This document shows, in pieces, positions 22,493 to 32,100 of a stretch of 54,663 nucleotides of DNA; within the stretch, counting starts at the first letter, position 1; each line of letters opens with the position of its first letter. Origin of the DNA: an uncultured Prevotellaceae bacterium (GTDB lineage Bacteria; Bacteroidota; Bacteroidia; Bacteroidales; Bacteroidaceae). The notes under the pieces are model-generated. The model searched no databases. It was not told the origin of the DNA and saw only the letters and a program-made list of their open reading frames with translations. A program made the position numbers and the translations under genes. The stretch covers positions 1 to 54,663 of the forward strand of contig CADCDK010000016.1 of the NCBI GenBank assembly GCA_902800185.1. Reading direction: 5' to 3'.

Positions 22493-22569
22493 ATGAGAGA
22501 TGAGAGTTGAGAGATGAGAGATGAGAGTTGAGAGTTGAGAGTTGAAAGTTGAAAGTTGAAAGATGAGAG
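22493..22569. repeat. Eleven tandem heptamers (ATGAGAG/TTGAGAG/TTGAAAG)
   Basis: The repeat begins at the base after the polymerase stop codon and ends two bases before the YolD-like ATG. All units are purine-rich and contain GAGAG or GAAAG, which can resemble a ribosome-binding site. Units: A-A... order is ATGAGAG x2, TTGAGAG, ATGAGAG x2, TTGAGAG x2, TTGAAAG x3, ATGAGAG. Confidence 0.9.
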
Positions 22570-22571
22570 TT

Positions 22572-22763
22572 ATGGATAAATACGACGATATTATCAATCT
22601 GCCACACCATGTGTCAAAGCGGCATCCACAGATGTCGATGCAGAACCGTGCTGCCCAGTTCGCGCCCTTCGCCGCCATTGCGGGGCACGATACAGCCATT
22701 CGTGCAACGGCGGAGAAGAACTTGGAGAATTACGAATCGGACACTTCCTTCGAGCAAGAATAA
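22572..22763 (+). CDS. YolD-like partner of Y-family polymerase
   Basis: A 63-residue protein, MDKYDDIINLPHHVSKRHPQ then MSMQNRAAQFAPFAAIAGHD. The 'DI-x-LPHH-x-S-x-x-x-P-M-S-x-x-x-RAAQF-PFAAL-GYD' pattern is the YolD-like family that accompanies UmuC-type polymerases. The ATG at 22572 is preferred over an upstream one at 22563 that falls in the repeat. Probably modulates the polymerase. Confidence 0.78.
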   Translation: MDKYDDIINLPHHVSKRHPQMSMQNRAAQFAPFAAIAGHDTAIRATAEKNLENYESDTSFEQE

Positions 22764-22856
22764 ACTCTTTTCGATTTTTTAATGCTCTCAGATGTCACTT
22801 TTCTGCATAAACGACGGTTATAATCATAGACAAGACAAACTACAAGAATCGAAACA

Positions 22857-25547
22857 ATGAACAAACAAGTCATCATAGCACTGCTCGCCATCATCCTCGG
22901 TACGATTACAGCCAGCGCCGACATCATCAAAGGGCGCGTGGTGGATGCCGAGACAAAGGAGCCACTACCCGAAGCACAGGTGAAACACGTGCAGCAAGGT
23001 GATTATGGTTGGTCAATCATGAGCACCAAGACAGACTCGTTGGGCGTGTTCACTTTATTAGCCGCTGGACGCGGAAGCATCGAAGTCTCGATGCTGGGCT
23101 ATTACTCGAAGTCCAAGCCCGTGCTGGTCTTCAGCGATAGCCGCAAAGATACACTTGACCTTGGCGATATCGAGCTGAAGATGTCTTCGCAGATGCTGAA
23201 GATGGTGGATGTGACAGTCCGCGCACGGCGTTTCACCGTCAAGGGCGACACGATTGTCTTCCATCCCGAGGCATTCCACTTGCAGGAGGGTGCGAGACTC
23301 GACGAACTGATTAAACAGCTGCCGGGTGTACAGGTGAACGATGATGGTAGTCTGTCATGGAACGGCAAGCCCATTCGCATCACAATGGATGGTGAAAGTC
23401 TGATGGGAGGCGACGACTTGGTGAAGCAGTTACCCGCTGAAGCCGTTGGAAACATCAAAGCCTACAACCGCCAGTCGGAGTTCAGTGAGCGCACGGGCAA
23501 GGACGATGGCACTCAGGATATGGTGCTCGACCTGACTATCAAGCCCGGCTTCCTCGACCGCTGGTATGGTGATGTAAAGGCTGGCTACCAGACGCCAAAA
23601 TACTACGAGGGCGAGCTGTCGATGAACCGTCTGTCGAAGACCGACCCCGTGATGGTATATACCAATGCCAACAACATCGATAAGCGTTGGCGACGCAACA
23701 TGAACGGTAGCACGGGAATATGGGGCAACGGCTTCGGAAAGGAGCAGGGCGCCTCAGCAGGCTATCAGCACAAGTGGCAACACAAGGAGGGGACCCACGA
23801 TTTGAAGAGCAATTATAGTTTTACGGGCGGTGTGGCACATGATGACAACTGGCGGACAAGCGGTGAAGAGACAGAGAACTATTTCCCCAATACGACAGCT
23901 ACACGTACCACATCAGAGAATTACCAGCACAGCCACAAACTGGAACCTCGATTGAACGCCCGTCTGCAATGGGTTAAGGATTCGCTAAATACCTTCACGC
24001 TGAGAGCCGAAGCAGAACAAAGCAACAACCGCTCGCACAGCCGACAGACCACTGAGCAGGAAGACAGGCTCGGCTCAGAATATGTACCGACCCTCTCTCA
24101 ATATAATGCCACCCACACCGACGGCCATCAGACCAAACTGGGAGCCAAGGTCGGCTGGGAACACTATGTCAAAGACGGCGCACTCGGTGCAAGCGTCACA
24201 TTGAACTATCAGGACGGGAAAACGAATGGCCAAACCGAGCGCACCATCACTGCGCACAACCAATCCTATAGTTCTTCGCAACTCATCCAGACCTACGCAT
24301 CGCCTTCCCGTCAGTTCTCAACCACTGCCGAGGCACATCATGCCCGCTGGCTCACCAAGATATGGATGGTACAGGCGCAATATTCGCTGACCTACAGCCG
24401 CAACCGCAACAACCGAGACTTCATGACCGATGGCGAGGACGATGCAGCAAATAGCTTCCAAAACCTTTATTCTCGTTATGAACATAGTCTTCGAATCGGG
24501 CAGACCATCAACCTCAACCCCGTCCAGCTCATGCCGAATATCTCTGCCCGTTGGCAGCGTGAGAGCCAGGACTACCAGCGCGGAAAGCTCGATACCACCA
24601 CCGTGCGTCGCCATTTCTTTATCGACCCGTCATTGAAAGCTACATGGAAACTGAGCAAGACAACTGGCTTCGAACTCAACTATAGCTTCACGACTAAGCT
24701 GCCCGAAATACTACAGACCATCGGTTACCGCGACCTCACCGATCCGCTCTTCATCACCGAGGGCAATCCCAACCTGCGGAACACCCACACCCACGATGTC
24801 AAGCTGACCTACAACATGGTGCTCGACCGTAGCCAAACCTCGCTCAGTGCCAGTGTCAGCTATCATCACAACGACCGCGAAACCACGACCGCCCTCAGCT
24901 ACGATCCCACGACCTCTATCTACGTCAGCCGTCCGGAGAACGTCCGTGGCAGCCGCTCTTGGAACTTCCGCTTGAACTTTGACCAAGGTCTTGGAGACTA
25001 TTTCCGTCTGATCAACGATTTCCGCATGAACACCAGTCAGCGCTACGGCTTCCTCACCCTCCTACCTACGCAATCTGAGCGCATAGAGAACCGCCAGAGC
25101 AGTTTGAATCCTCGAGAAAATCTCACCCTCGCGCTTGACTATAACTGGCTCAAAGCCTCCGTCTTCACCGAAATCAATGCCGAGCGGCTACACTACACCG
25201 CATCGCCCGAACAAAACACCACCCACTGGGACAATAATTACGGTCTTCGAGCCGAGATCACACACGGCAACTTCGTGTTCATCTCCAGCCTCACCGAGCG
25301 CACCAGCCGAGGGTACACCATCGGCAGCATGAACCGAGACATCCTTGTCTGGGATGGCTCCGTCACTTGGAAGATCCTAAAGAACAAAGCTCGACTCACG
25401 CTGGAATTTGATGACATCCTCAACAACGAGGACGGTCGTTGGAGCCAGCAGACTGCCTACCAGCAGACCACCTCATGGAGCGACTTCCGCCATCACTACG
25501 TAGGCCTCAGCTTCACATATCATCTGGATGCGAAAAAGAAAGAGTGA
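22857..25547 (+). CDS. TonB-dependent-type outer-membrane beta-barrel protein
   Basis: An 896-residue protein with a signal peptide (to about SADI at 23), an N-terminal carboxypeptidase-regulatory-like domain (IKGRVVDAETKEPLPEAQV, residues 24-110), a plug-like region (residues 120-220, with RLDELIKQLPGVQVNDDGSL) and a long C-terminal barrel of alternating aromatic strands. It is of the 'outer membrane beta-barrel' group that lacks a SusD partner. Transported substrate is unknown. No clear promoter box was found in the 93-base gap after the YolD-like gene. The stop lies 7 bases from the converging flavodoxin gene. Confidence 0.85.
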   Translation: MNKQVIIALLAIILGTITASADIIKGRVVDAETKEPLPEAQVKHVQQGDYGWSIMSTKTDSLGVFTLLAAGRGSIEVSMLGYYSKSKPVLVFSDSRKDTLDLGDIELKMSSQMLKMVDVTVRARRFTVKGDTIVFHPEAFHLQEGARLDELIKQLPGVQVNDDGSLSWNGKPIRITMDGESLMGGDDLVKQLPAEAVGNIKAYNRQSEFSERTGKDDGTQDMVLDLTIKPGFLDRWYGDVKAGYQTPKYYEGELSMNRLSKTDPVMVYTNANNIDKRWRRNMNGSTGIWGNGFGKEQGASAGYQHKWQHKEGTHDLKSNYSFTGGVAHDDNWRTSGEETENYFPNTTATRTTSENYQHSHKLEPRLNARLQWVKDSLNTFTLRAEAEQSNNRSHSRQTTEQEDRLGSEYVPTLSQYNATHTDGHQTKLGAKVGWEHYVKDGALGASVTLNYQDGKTNGQTERTITAHNQSYSSSQLIQTYASPSRQFSTTAEAHHARWLTKIWMVQAQYSLTYSRNRNNRDFMTDGEDDAANSFQNLYSRYEHSLRIGQTINLNPVQLMPNISARWQRESQDYQRGKLDTTTVRRHFFIDPSLKATWKLSKTTGFELNYSFTTKLPEILQTIGYRDLTDPLFITEGNPNLRNTHTHDVKLTYNMVLDRSQTSLSASVSYHHNDRETTTALSYDPTTSIYVSRPENVRGSRSWNFRLNFDQGLGDYFRLINDFRMNTSQRYGFLTLLPTQSERIENRQSSLNPRENLTLALDYNWLKASVFTEINAERLHYTASPEQNTTHWDNNYGLRAEITHGNFVFISSLTERTSRGYTIGSMNRDILVWDGSVTWKILKNKARLTLEFDDILNNEDGRWSQQTAYQQTTSWSDFRHHYVGLSFTYHLDAKKKE

Positions 25548-25554
25548 TTTGTAG

Positions 25555-26172
25555 CTATCTGATAAAGTTAGTCCATGCCCGCTGTTCCTTTTCCGGGATG
25601 CTTCCATCACCCGTGCTAAGCTTCCTCAGCAACCAGGCCATGTTGCGTCCGAGAGTGCGCATGGTCTGCATGCCCTCCTCGTCCTGTGCGACCTGTCCCG
25701 GTGTCTGCCCATAGACCATGTTCCAGTACTGTGAGCTGACCAGTGGCATGTTCATCATCGTAAAATACTTGTTCAGCCGGTCGAAAGCTGCCGTAGCTCC
25801 TCCACGACGGCAGACGACAACGCTCGCACCGGGCTTGTACTGCAGGTCGGGGCCTAACGAGTAGAAGACTCTGTCGAGCAGGGCACAAAGCGAACCGTTG
25901 GGGCCTCCATAATAGACAGGGGAACCGATAACCAATCCGTCAATGCCGTCCTTCACCACACGAAGCACTTTGTAATACAGTTCGTCATTGAAGGTGCATT
26001 TGCCGGTCCTACCACACATGCCACAGGCAATGCAACCCTGGACAGCTTTCTTGCCAATGCTGACAATCTCTGTGTCAATGCCTTCGTTGTTCAGGGTTTT
26101 TGCTACCTCGCTCAATGCCAGAAACGTATTGCCGTTTTCTCTTGGACTTCCATTTATCAATAATACTTTCAT
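25555..26172 (-). CDS. Flavodoxin-like NADPH-dependent FMN reductase
   Basis: A 205-residue protein with LLINGSPRENGNT (FMN phosphate loop), GCIACGMCGRTGKC (iron-sulfur flavoprotein-like cysteines, about 46-59) and GSPVYYGGPNGSLCALLDR. This is the multimeric flavodoxin WrbA/iron-sulfur flavoprotein group. It reduces small molecules or electron carriers. It is last in the minus-strand operon that begins near 33.4 kb. Confidence 0.85.
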   Translation of the reverse strand: MKVLLINGSPRENGNTFLALSEVAKTLNNEGIDTEIVSIGKKAVQGCIACGMCGRTGKCTFNDELYYKVLRVVKDGIDGLVIGSPVYYGGPNGSLCALLDRVFYSLGPDLQYKPGASVVVCRRGGATAAFDRLNKYFTMMNMPLVSSQYWNMVYGQTPGQVAQDEEGMQTMRTLGRNMAWLLRKLSTGDGSIPEKEQRAWTNFIR

Positions 26173-26209
26173 AATCTATCGTGAATAATGAACAGTTCTG
26201 TTTGTCTGT

Positions 26210-27436
26210 TTAATGACATCCTTTCTTCAGCAACAGGCTCAGCACCTCCTTGTGATGTCCAGGGAGAATGACATGATGGTTGCCTATCGGATTCGTCAGG
26301 AAATAGGAGGCCTTGCTTGCGTCCGACAATCGGATCACCTGCTGAGTACGACAAAGGTCGGGATTACCCTGGCTCCGTTCCAGCATACCTTCTTCAACAA
26401 AGCAGCGCGAGAGGTCGCCCGAAACTTTGAAAAGGGTTACGGGGCCTTCTTTCATATAGCCTCTGATACCCACGCCGATGCCCGACTCAAAATGCGTATC
26501 ATACTCATATCGCTCCACCATATTGAAGGGTATGGTGCAATGTGCGAAGAGGATCTCTCCTGTCTCCGTGTTGATACTGGCAGGATTGGCCTGGAAACCA
26601 CTCACACCCAGTAAAGCCTGTGCTATCTTCATTGTCAGCATAGCTGGAACATCCCCCTCACAACCTGCTACGATACCTTCGGAATTGAGTTTGGCCAGAG
26701 CCACGCATCCCGTATTATGAACCGTTGTCAACAAATCAAAACAACGAATGGTCAGTCCCTGCAACTGGTGTTTGGCGACAAGCATGCGAAGGGCATCGTA
26801 AATCTGATGGGCACCAGGCAACGCCTGTCTGACAGCATCGGCCACACAAGGGCAGGCAGACGTCGTGGGAGTCGGTTCTTCCACGGGGTGGACAGGAACA
26901 TTGGGAAGGGTGTCAAGCAGTTCCTGCATCGGCACACGGACGAGTTCGATGCCCCATTGCTCTTTCACCTTATTTGCATCGGCATGGCTCGAAATCAGCC
27001 AGTCCGACGGTTCACCAATAACACCCAACCGACTTCCACTCAACTTTCTTCTCACCTCCCCCACCTGAGCAAGCAATCCTATTCTCTTACTTATATAGTC
27101 TGGGGTGCCATGGATGATTTCTCCTTCAAAGCCATTCTGCCGAAGATAGGAAAGAATCTCCATGGAAGCTGCCAGCGAATTGCTCTTTCCCGATGTCAAC
27201 AGGTAAAAAGGAGAAGCCGATTGAAGCCGCAATTGGGGAAGAAGGCGTTTGAAGATACCTTCCGTTCCTCCTGTACGCACATAGATCAAGTCAAGAGAAT
27301 GAGTGCCGTAGTCAGCGTAGTCATGACCTTTGAAGTCGTAAGCGACATGCAGACTCCCCAGGAATTCCCGGGTCACCGCACCGACAGCCTGCTCGTCATG
27401 CAGCTCGGATGTGAGTGTATAGATGGCAATGTTCAT
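26210..27436 (-). CDS. L-fucose/arabinose isomerase-like protein
   Basis: A 408-residue cytoplasmic protein. The pattern 'IGEPSDWLISS' (about 141-151), QGLTIRCFDLL then GCVALAKLNSEG and AGCEGDVPAMLTMKIAQALLG (about 262-282) and GHHKEVLSLL at the end resembles the fucose-isomerase-like proteins that share the L-fucose/L-arabinose isomerase fold. The Glu and Asp of GCEGDVPA are probably catalytic or metal-binding. It overlaps the nitroreductase gene by 4 bases. It may isomerise a sugar released by the neighbouring glycan-degrading enzymes. Confidence 0.65.
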   Translation of the reverse strand: MNIAIYTLTSELHDEQAVGAVTREFLGSLHVAYDFKGHDYADYGTHSLDLIYVRTGGTEGIFKRLLPQLRLQSASPFYLLTSGKSNSLAASMEILSYLRQNGFEGEIIHGTPDYISKRIGLLAQVGEVRRKLSGSRLGVIGEPSDWLISSHADANKVKEQWGIELVRVPMQELLDTLPNVPVHPVEEPTPTTSACPCVADAVRQALPGAHQIYDALRMLVAKHQLQGLTIRCFDLLTTVHNTGCVALAKLNSEGIVAGCEGDVPAMLTMKIAQALLGVSGFQANPASINTETGEILFAHCTIPFNMVERYEYDTHFESGIGVGIRGYMKEGPVTLFKVSGDLSRCFVEEGMLERSQGNPDLCRTQQVIRLSDASKASYFLTNPIGNHHVILPGHHKEVLSLLLKKGCH

Positions 27437-27933
27437 GGTCTGCAGATTTCTTCTATCGTCTTCCGTTTCTTCTCATTCAGGTCGTCTGCGGCATAGCCTA
27501 ACGGGATGATGACGGCAGGTTCTTCTGTTGCGGGCAGGTTCAGCATGGTCTTGCACAGGGAGGCATCGAAGTTGCATACCCAGCACGTAGCCAGGCCCTG
27601 CTCGGTAGCAGCAAGACAGAGGTGTTCGACCGCAATGGCGATGTCGATGTCGCCATGATGCTTGCCGTCGGCTCTCACCCATTCCTCATCGTGCAGCACG
27701 GTGGCGACGATATACATCGGCGCTGTCTTGAACCAATCGCGGTTATAGCACTGTTGCAGTTTCTCCTTAGCTTCCTCTTGACTGACAAGGTAGAAGTGCC
27801 AAGGCTGTCTGTTGACTGCGGAAGGCGCAAAACGCACACACTCCATGATATAGTCCAATTGCTCTTGGGCTACGGCACGAGACTCGTATGCCCTGCAACT
27901 GTATCGGTTTTTACAAAGTTCCAGAAAATTCAT
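27433..27933 (-). CDS. Nitroreductase family protein
   Basis: 166 residues from MNFLELCKNRYSCRAYES. The R-x-S-x-R motif near the start, APSAVNRQPWHFYLV (FMN-binding), and EHLCLAATEQGLATCWV with VIIPLGYA near the end are those of the FMN-dependent nitroreductase family (about 170 residues). An ATG 8 codons upstream would overlap the xylanase gene, so the internal start is preferred. Its stop overlaps the start of the isomerase-like gene. Confidence 0.85.
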   Translation of the reverse strand: MNFLELCKNRYSCRAYESRAVAQEQLDYIMECVRFAPSAVNRQPWHFYLVSQEEAKEKLQQCYNRDWFKTAPMYIVATVLHDEEWVRADGKHHGDIDIAIAVEHLCLAATEQGLATCWVCNFDASLCKTMLNLPATEEPAVIIPLGYAADDLNEKKRKTIEEICRP

Positions 27934-27937
27934 ATCA

Positions 27938-29044
27938 TTACTTTTTTGATTCATCAACGTCAGGTACGACGATGGACTCGGGACTGACTTTCTTCACGAT
28001 GACCTCATACACCTTCTTGGGCTTGAAGTTCCGGTCGAAAGGCAACGGATAGTTGTTTACGCCAAGCCACGAATCGCGGTCGCTCAGGTTCCAGAAGGTA
28101 ACACAGTCTATGACATCGGCGTGTTTGCTGAAAGCACGGAACAGTGCGGCATAGCGCTGTTCCTGCATCCGCTGGATGCGGTCGCTGATCTGCTCTCCCT
28201 GCGTGCTGAACTTCAACTGACCACCCATCTCACGGTTGACACGCACGTCGAGCTCGGTGACATGGATGTGGTCAACAACCTGTTTGTAGAGCGTGATGGC
28301 CTTGTCCACCTCTTCTTCACTCGGGCCGTAGATGTTATAGTGTGCCTGCATGCCGATGCCGTCGATGGGGATACCGTCGGCTTTCATCTCCTTCACCATC
28401 TTGTAGATACGCTGACTCTTAACGGGGTCGCACTCGTTGTAGTCGTTATAGAACAGCAACGCCTTGGGGTCGGCCTTGCGTGCCGCCTTGAATGCCTCGC
28501 GGATAAAGTCATCGCCCGCAATCTGATAGAGCTTCGACTGGCGATAGGGATTCTCTGCCTTGGGGTCATCAGTCAGAGCCTCGTTGACCACATCCCAGCA
28601 ATAGACAACATCCTTGTAGCGGTTGACAATCGTCTTGATATGATTGCGAATACGCTTAAGCAACAGCTTCTTGGAAGCAGGTTGTCCGTTCTTATCGGTA
28701 AACATCCAACTGCCAATCTGCGAATGCCATACCAGACAATGCCCACGCAGCTTGATGCCGTTGGCTCGGCAGAAGTTGGCAATGCTATCCGCACCACCCC
28801 AGTTATACTGACCTTCCTTAGGTTCGGTAGGCTGGGGTTTCATATCGTTCTCAGCAGTGATGCTGTTGAACTGTTCCCTGACCAGTTTCATTTGTTCCGG
28901 AACACTGACATTCCGACGATTCACCGCCACACCTACCATAAACTCATTCTGATAGGCATTCTTCAAAGAAGTGGTGTCGGCGGTTTCTGCCCATGCGCCA
29001 AGGGCCGTGCAAAGGAGCAGTGCTCCTGTCAATAGTCTTTTCAT
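27938..29044 (-). CDS. Endo-1,4-beta-xylanase, GH10
   Basis: A 368-residue exported glycoside hydrolase with signal peptide (to AWA at 19). The GH10 barrel is complete: GHCLVWHSQ (101-109), WDVVNEAL with acid/base E155, and HVTELDVR with nucleophile E264, plus TFWNLSDRDSW near the end. It cleaves beta-1,4 xylan chains. No carbohydrate-binding module is present. It lies between the pectate lyase and nitroreductase in an operon. Confidence 0.93.
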   Translation of the reverse strand: MKRLLTGALLLCTALGAWAETADTTSLKNAYQNEFMVGVAVNRRNVSVPEQMKLVREQFNSITAENDMKPQPTEPKEGQYNWGGADSIANFCRANGIKLRGHCLVWHSQIGSWMFTDKNGQPASKKLLLKRIRNHIKTIVNRYKDVVYCWDVVNEALTDDPKAENPYRQSKLYQIAGDDFIREAFKAARKADPKALLFYNDYNECDPVKSQRIYKMVKEMKADGIPIDGIGMQAHYNIYGPSEEEVDKAITLYKQVVDHIHVTELDVRVNREMGGQLKFSTQGEQISDRIQRMQEQRYAALFRAFSKHADVIDCVTFWNLSDRDSWLGVNNYPLPFDRNFKPKKVYEVIVKKVSPESIVVPDVDESKK

Positions 29045-29116
29045 TCGTCTATAAGTTTAATTCTGTTATTGATGTTTTTTGTTCATTTTCCCTAACTGTT
29101 TCTTAAAAGCTGTGGT

Positions 29117-32100
29117 TCAGCGGCGGTATTTCCGTCCTCCCTGGATAACCACTCCCTTGTAGTCCCTGCTGACAGGACGGCCATTGAGGTCGTAGCGACG
29201 GGAAGCGATGTCAGAGGTGGAAGGTAAGGACTGGGAACTGATGGGTGAGATGCCCACAGACTCCTTGTTCACGACCTTGACCTTGCCGTCGGTGAGCAGG
29301 GTGCTGGTGTCCCATACCTGCGTCTCGGAGGGCTGTGCGGGGATGATGGTTGTGAAGCCGCTTCCACTGACCGTTCCCAGTTTGGTAAAGACCGTGATGA
29401 CGGTTCCGTCGGGGATGGGCTGTGTCAGCTTGCTCATATCGAAGACCAGGGTGGCATCGTTGACAATGAACGTGCCGGAAAGATAGACACGGTTGTTCAC
29501 AATGGCATCATCCTTGGTTGCCAAAGGAATCTCCAACTGTGAGCCGCTGTAGAGCGTAGAGCCGTTATAGAGCTTGAGAATCTGGAAGTTGTTGACGAGC
29601 GTATCGCCGGCACAGATGCTGCCGCCTTCCTGAACGTTCACTCTGGAGTAGATGGAGCCTTTGCCCCGCAGGGTTGCACCATCCTTGACGGTATAGATAC
29701 CGCCTCCGTCGTGTGAGCCGTTAACGATGAGAGTTCCGCCCTCGACGGTGGTCGTGCCCGAATAGACGTTGGCACCCGTGAGTCGCCAGTCGCCGCATCC
29801 CTCCTTCACAATGGTGGTTGTTCCTTTATACTTGTCAGCGGTGTTGCTGGCACAGTCATTGATGACACCCGCAAAGGTCTCGTTGGTATTGGCATTGCCG
29901 ATGCGCCATGTCATCTTGTGCCCTGCGGTCTGTTTGCTGCAGCCACCGAGTGTGCTGCCCGATGCTCCGCTCAGTCCGCCGATGTGCAGGTCGCCATTGG
30001 TCTGCCAGTAAATCATCATGATATTCCCCTTCAGCTCGACAACGCCATTGGGAATACCCTTGCTGGTGTCGAGCATGAACTGGTTCGAAGAGCCCACGCC
30101 ATTGCCGATGATGCGTCCGTAGAAGCCCGTCATGTCGCCCTGCAAGTACTCACGTACCCACGAAATGCGGAAGTCGATGGTACCCGCGCCCGTGAAGGGA
30201 CTCTTGATGTAGCAGTTACGGTAGGGCTCGAAGATGGATGTCGTTCCCTCCATGGCCTCGATGGGCATGGTGTAGGTGCTGTAGTTGTCATTGGCATCCT
30301 TGGTGGTGAAGGCACCACCAGCGAGCACGAGTTTGCTGCTCTGTCCGAGTGTCACCTTCTTGTCCTCGATGGTGGAGAGGTAGGCCAGATGGAGCGTGCC
30401 GCTACGGAGAATAGTCGGACCGTCATAGCCGAAGAAGCTTGCCGATGCCGGTTGAATCGTTCCCTTGCCACCCAAGGTGACACTGCCTGTTCCGTTGATG
30501 GCACCGCTCATGCTGACAATGGCTGAAGCATTCTGCACGTCGAACTCAGTGTCGGCATAGAGGTTGGCACTGCGGTTGGTTGAGGTCGAGGTGCCTGTGT
30601 AGTTCCAGGTACCGCCGTTCCATATCCAATTCTGTCCGAACTCAGAAGATGCACCCAACGCACTGGCAACCTCTCCGTTCTTCAGCGTATTGAAAGCAAA
30701 GGTTCCCTTGTGCAGGATGGTGGCTCCCTTGTAGGTGTTGGGGGTATTGACGGTGAGGGTTCCTGTGCCCGCCTTGTTGACAGAGCCCTCGCCTGCAATG
30801 GCACCGCGTCCACTGATGGTGACGTTGGCTGCAGAATTGACCACGACAGCTGCGGGAGAGACCGTTTCGTTGAGGGTGACGGTAACGTCGGATGCGGGAG
30901 CAAAGAGCACCTTGCTGTCATCAGCGAACACCTGTCCGTTCCAGTTGCCATCGGTGTGGTTCCATTCGCCCTCGGACTGGCTCCAGCTGAGGTCGGACTG
31001 ATAGTTGTTCACGTCGATCATCTCCACCTGTTTCGGCTGGGTCTTGACGGTCAGCACGGGGGTATAGTCGGAGAAGAGCGTTTCGCCTTGGAATGCCCTC
31101 ATCCGTACCTGGTAACTGCTGCCCTCGGAAAGTCCTGTCATCACGTAGTTCTCGGTTCCGGCATCCAGACGTGTGAACTCTGTCCATGTGCCGTCCTGCA
31201 TGACCTCAAGGATGAATCCGTCCTCGTTTTCGGTGAAGTCGTACCACTGGAGCGTGATGCTCTTGTCGGTCGAAGACTTGAAAGCAAAGAGCACCGGCGT
31301 ACGCAGGAAAGGCACACGGTTGTCGGCTGTCAGGCTGTTGATATAGTTCTCGATATTGGCATAGCCGTTGGGGGCAATGGTCATGGCATCGTTGGCCTGC
31401 GGGTTGAGCCCGTTGGCAGTCTCCCAAGCATCGGGCATGCCATCGCCATCGGTGTCAACTGGTTTTGTGAAGCTCTTCAATGTCCATGCCGTCGGTGCAC
31501 CGATGGGTAGCTGGGCCTCGGAGGAGATGATGCCTCCCTCAGTACCGAAGGAGCGAACCTGATGAACCATGTAGTAGTCGGCAAGGTCACGGTACGGCAA
31601 TGAAGCCCCCACCTGTGGAAGCAGCGAGTCGATGAGCTGTTTGGCCTCCCATGCCGGCAGCTCGGGATAGTCATACGGCTGCGACATGAAAGTGGGACCA
31701 CCCGAATACTCGCTGTGGGGAATCTCGTAGGGGTTGAACACACCATCGGCGTTGCGATCCTGCCAGTTGTCGGCAGCATAGATATGGTAACGCTCGTTGG
31801 CACCGGTCATGGCATTGCCGCCACCTGCGGGGCCATTGATAAAGAGGTTGTTGGTGGCATTGACGTAGGAGGTTCCCTCGGAATCACCGCCCATCAGGTA
31901 ACAGCCACTGAGCCAGTTATAGACAAGGCAGTTCACATACTGATTGATACCCTTGATTTTATTGTTACGTGTGTCGTTGTCGCAGTAGAAGTTGCGATAG
32001 AGCGAAATACGGTCGGCCTGTATGAGTCCGCCTGCGGAGTGAGTGAGCAGTCCCTGTCCGACGATACAATTGGAAATAGTGATGTCGGCAGGTGCCGTGC

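Noticed and set aside
27934-27957. Upstream start of the nitroreductase
   Set aside because: Overlaps the xylanase end and adds residues not typical of the family.
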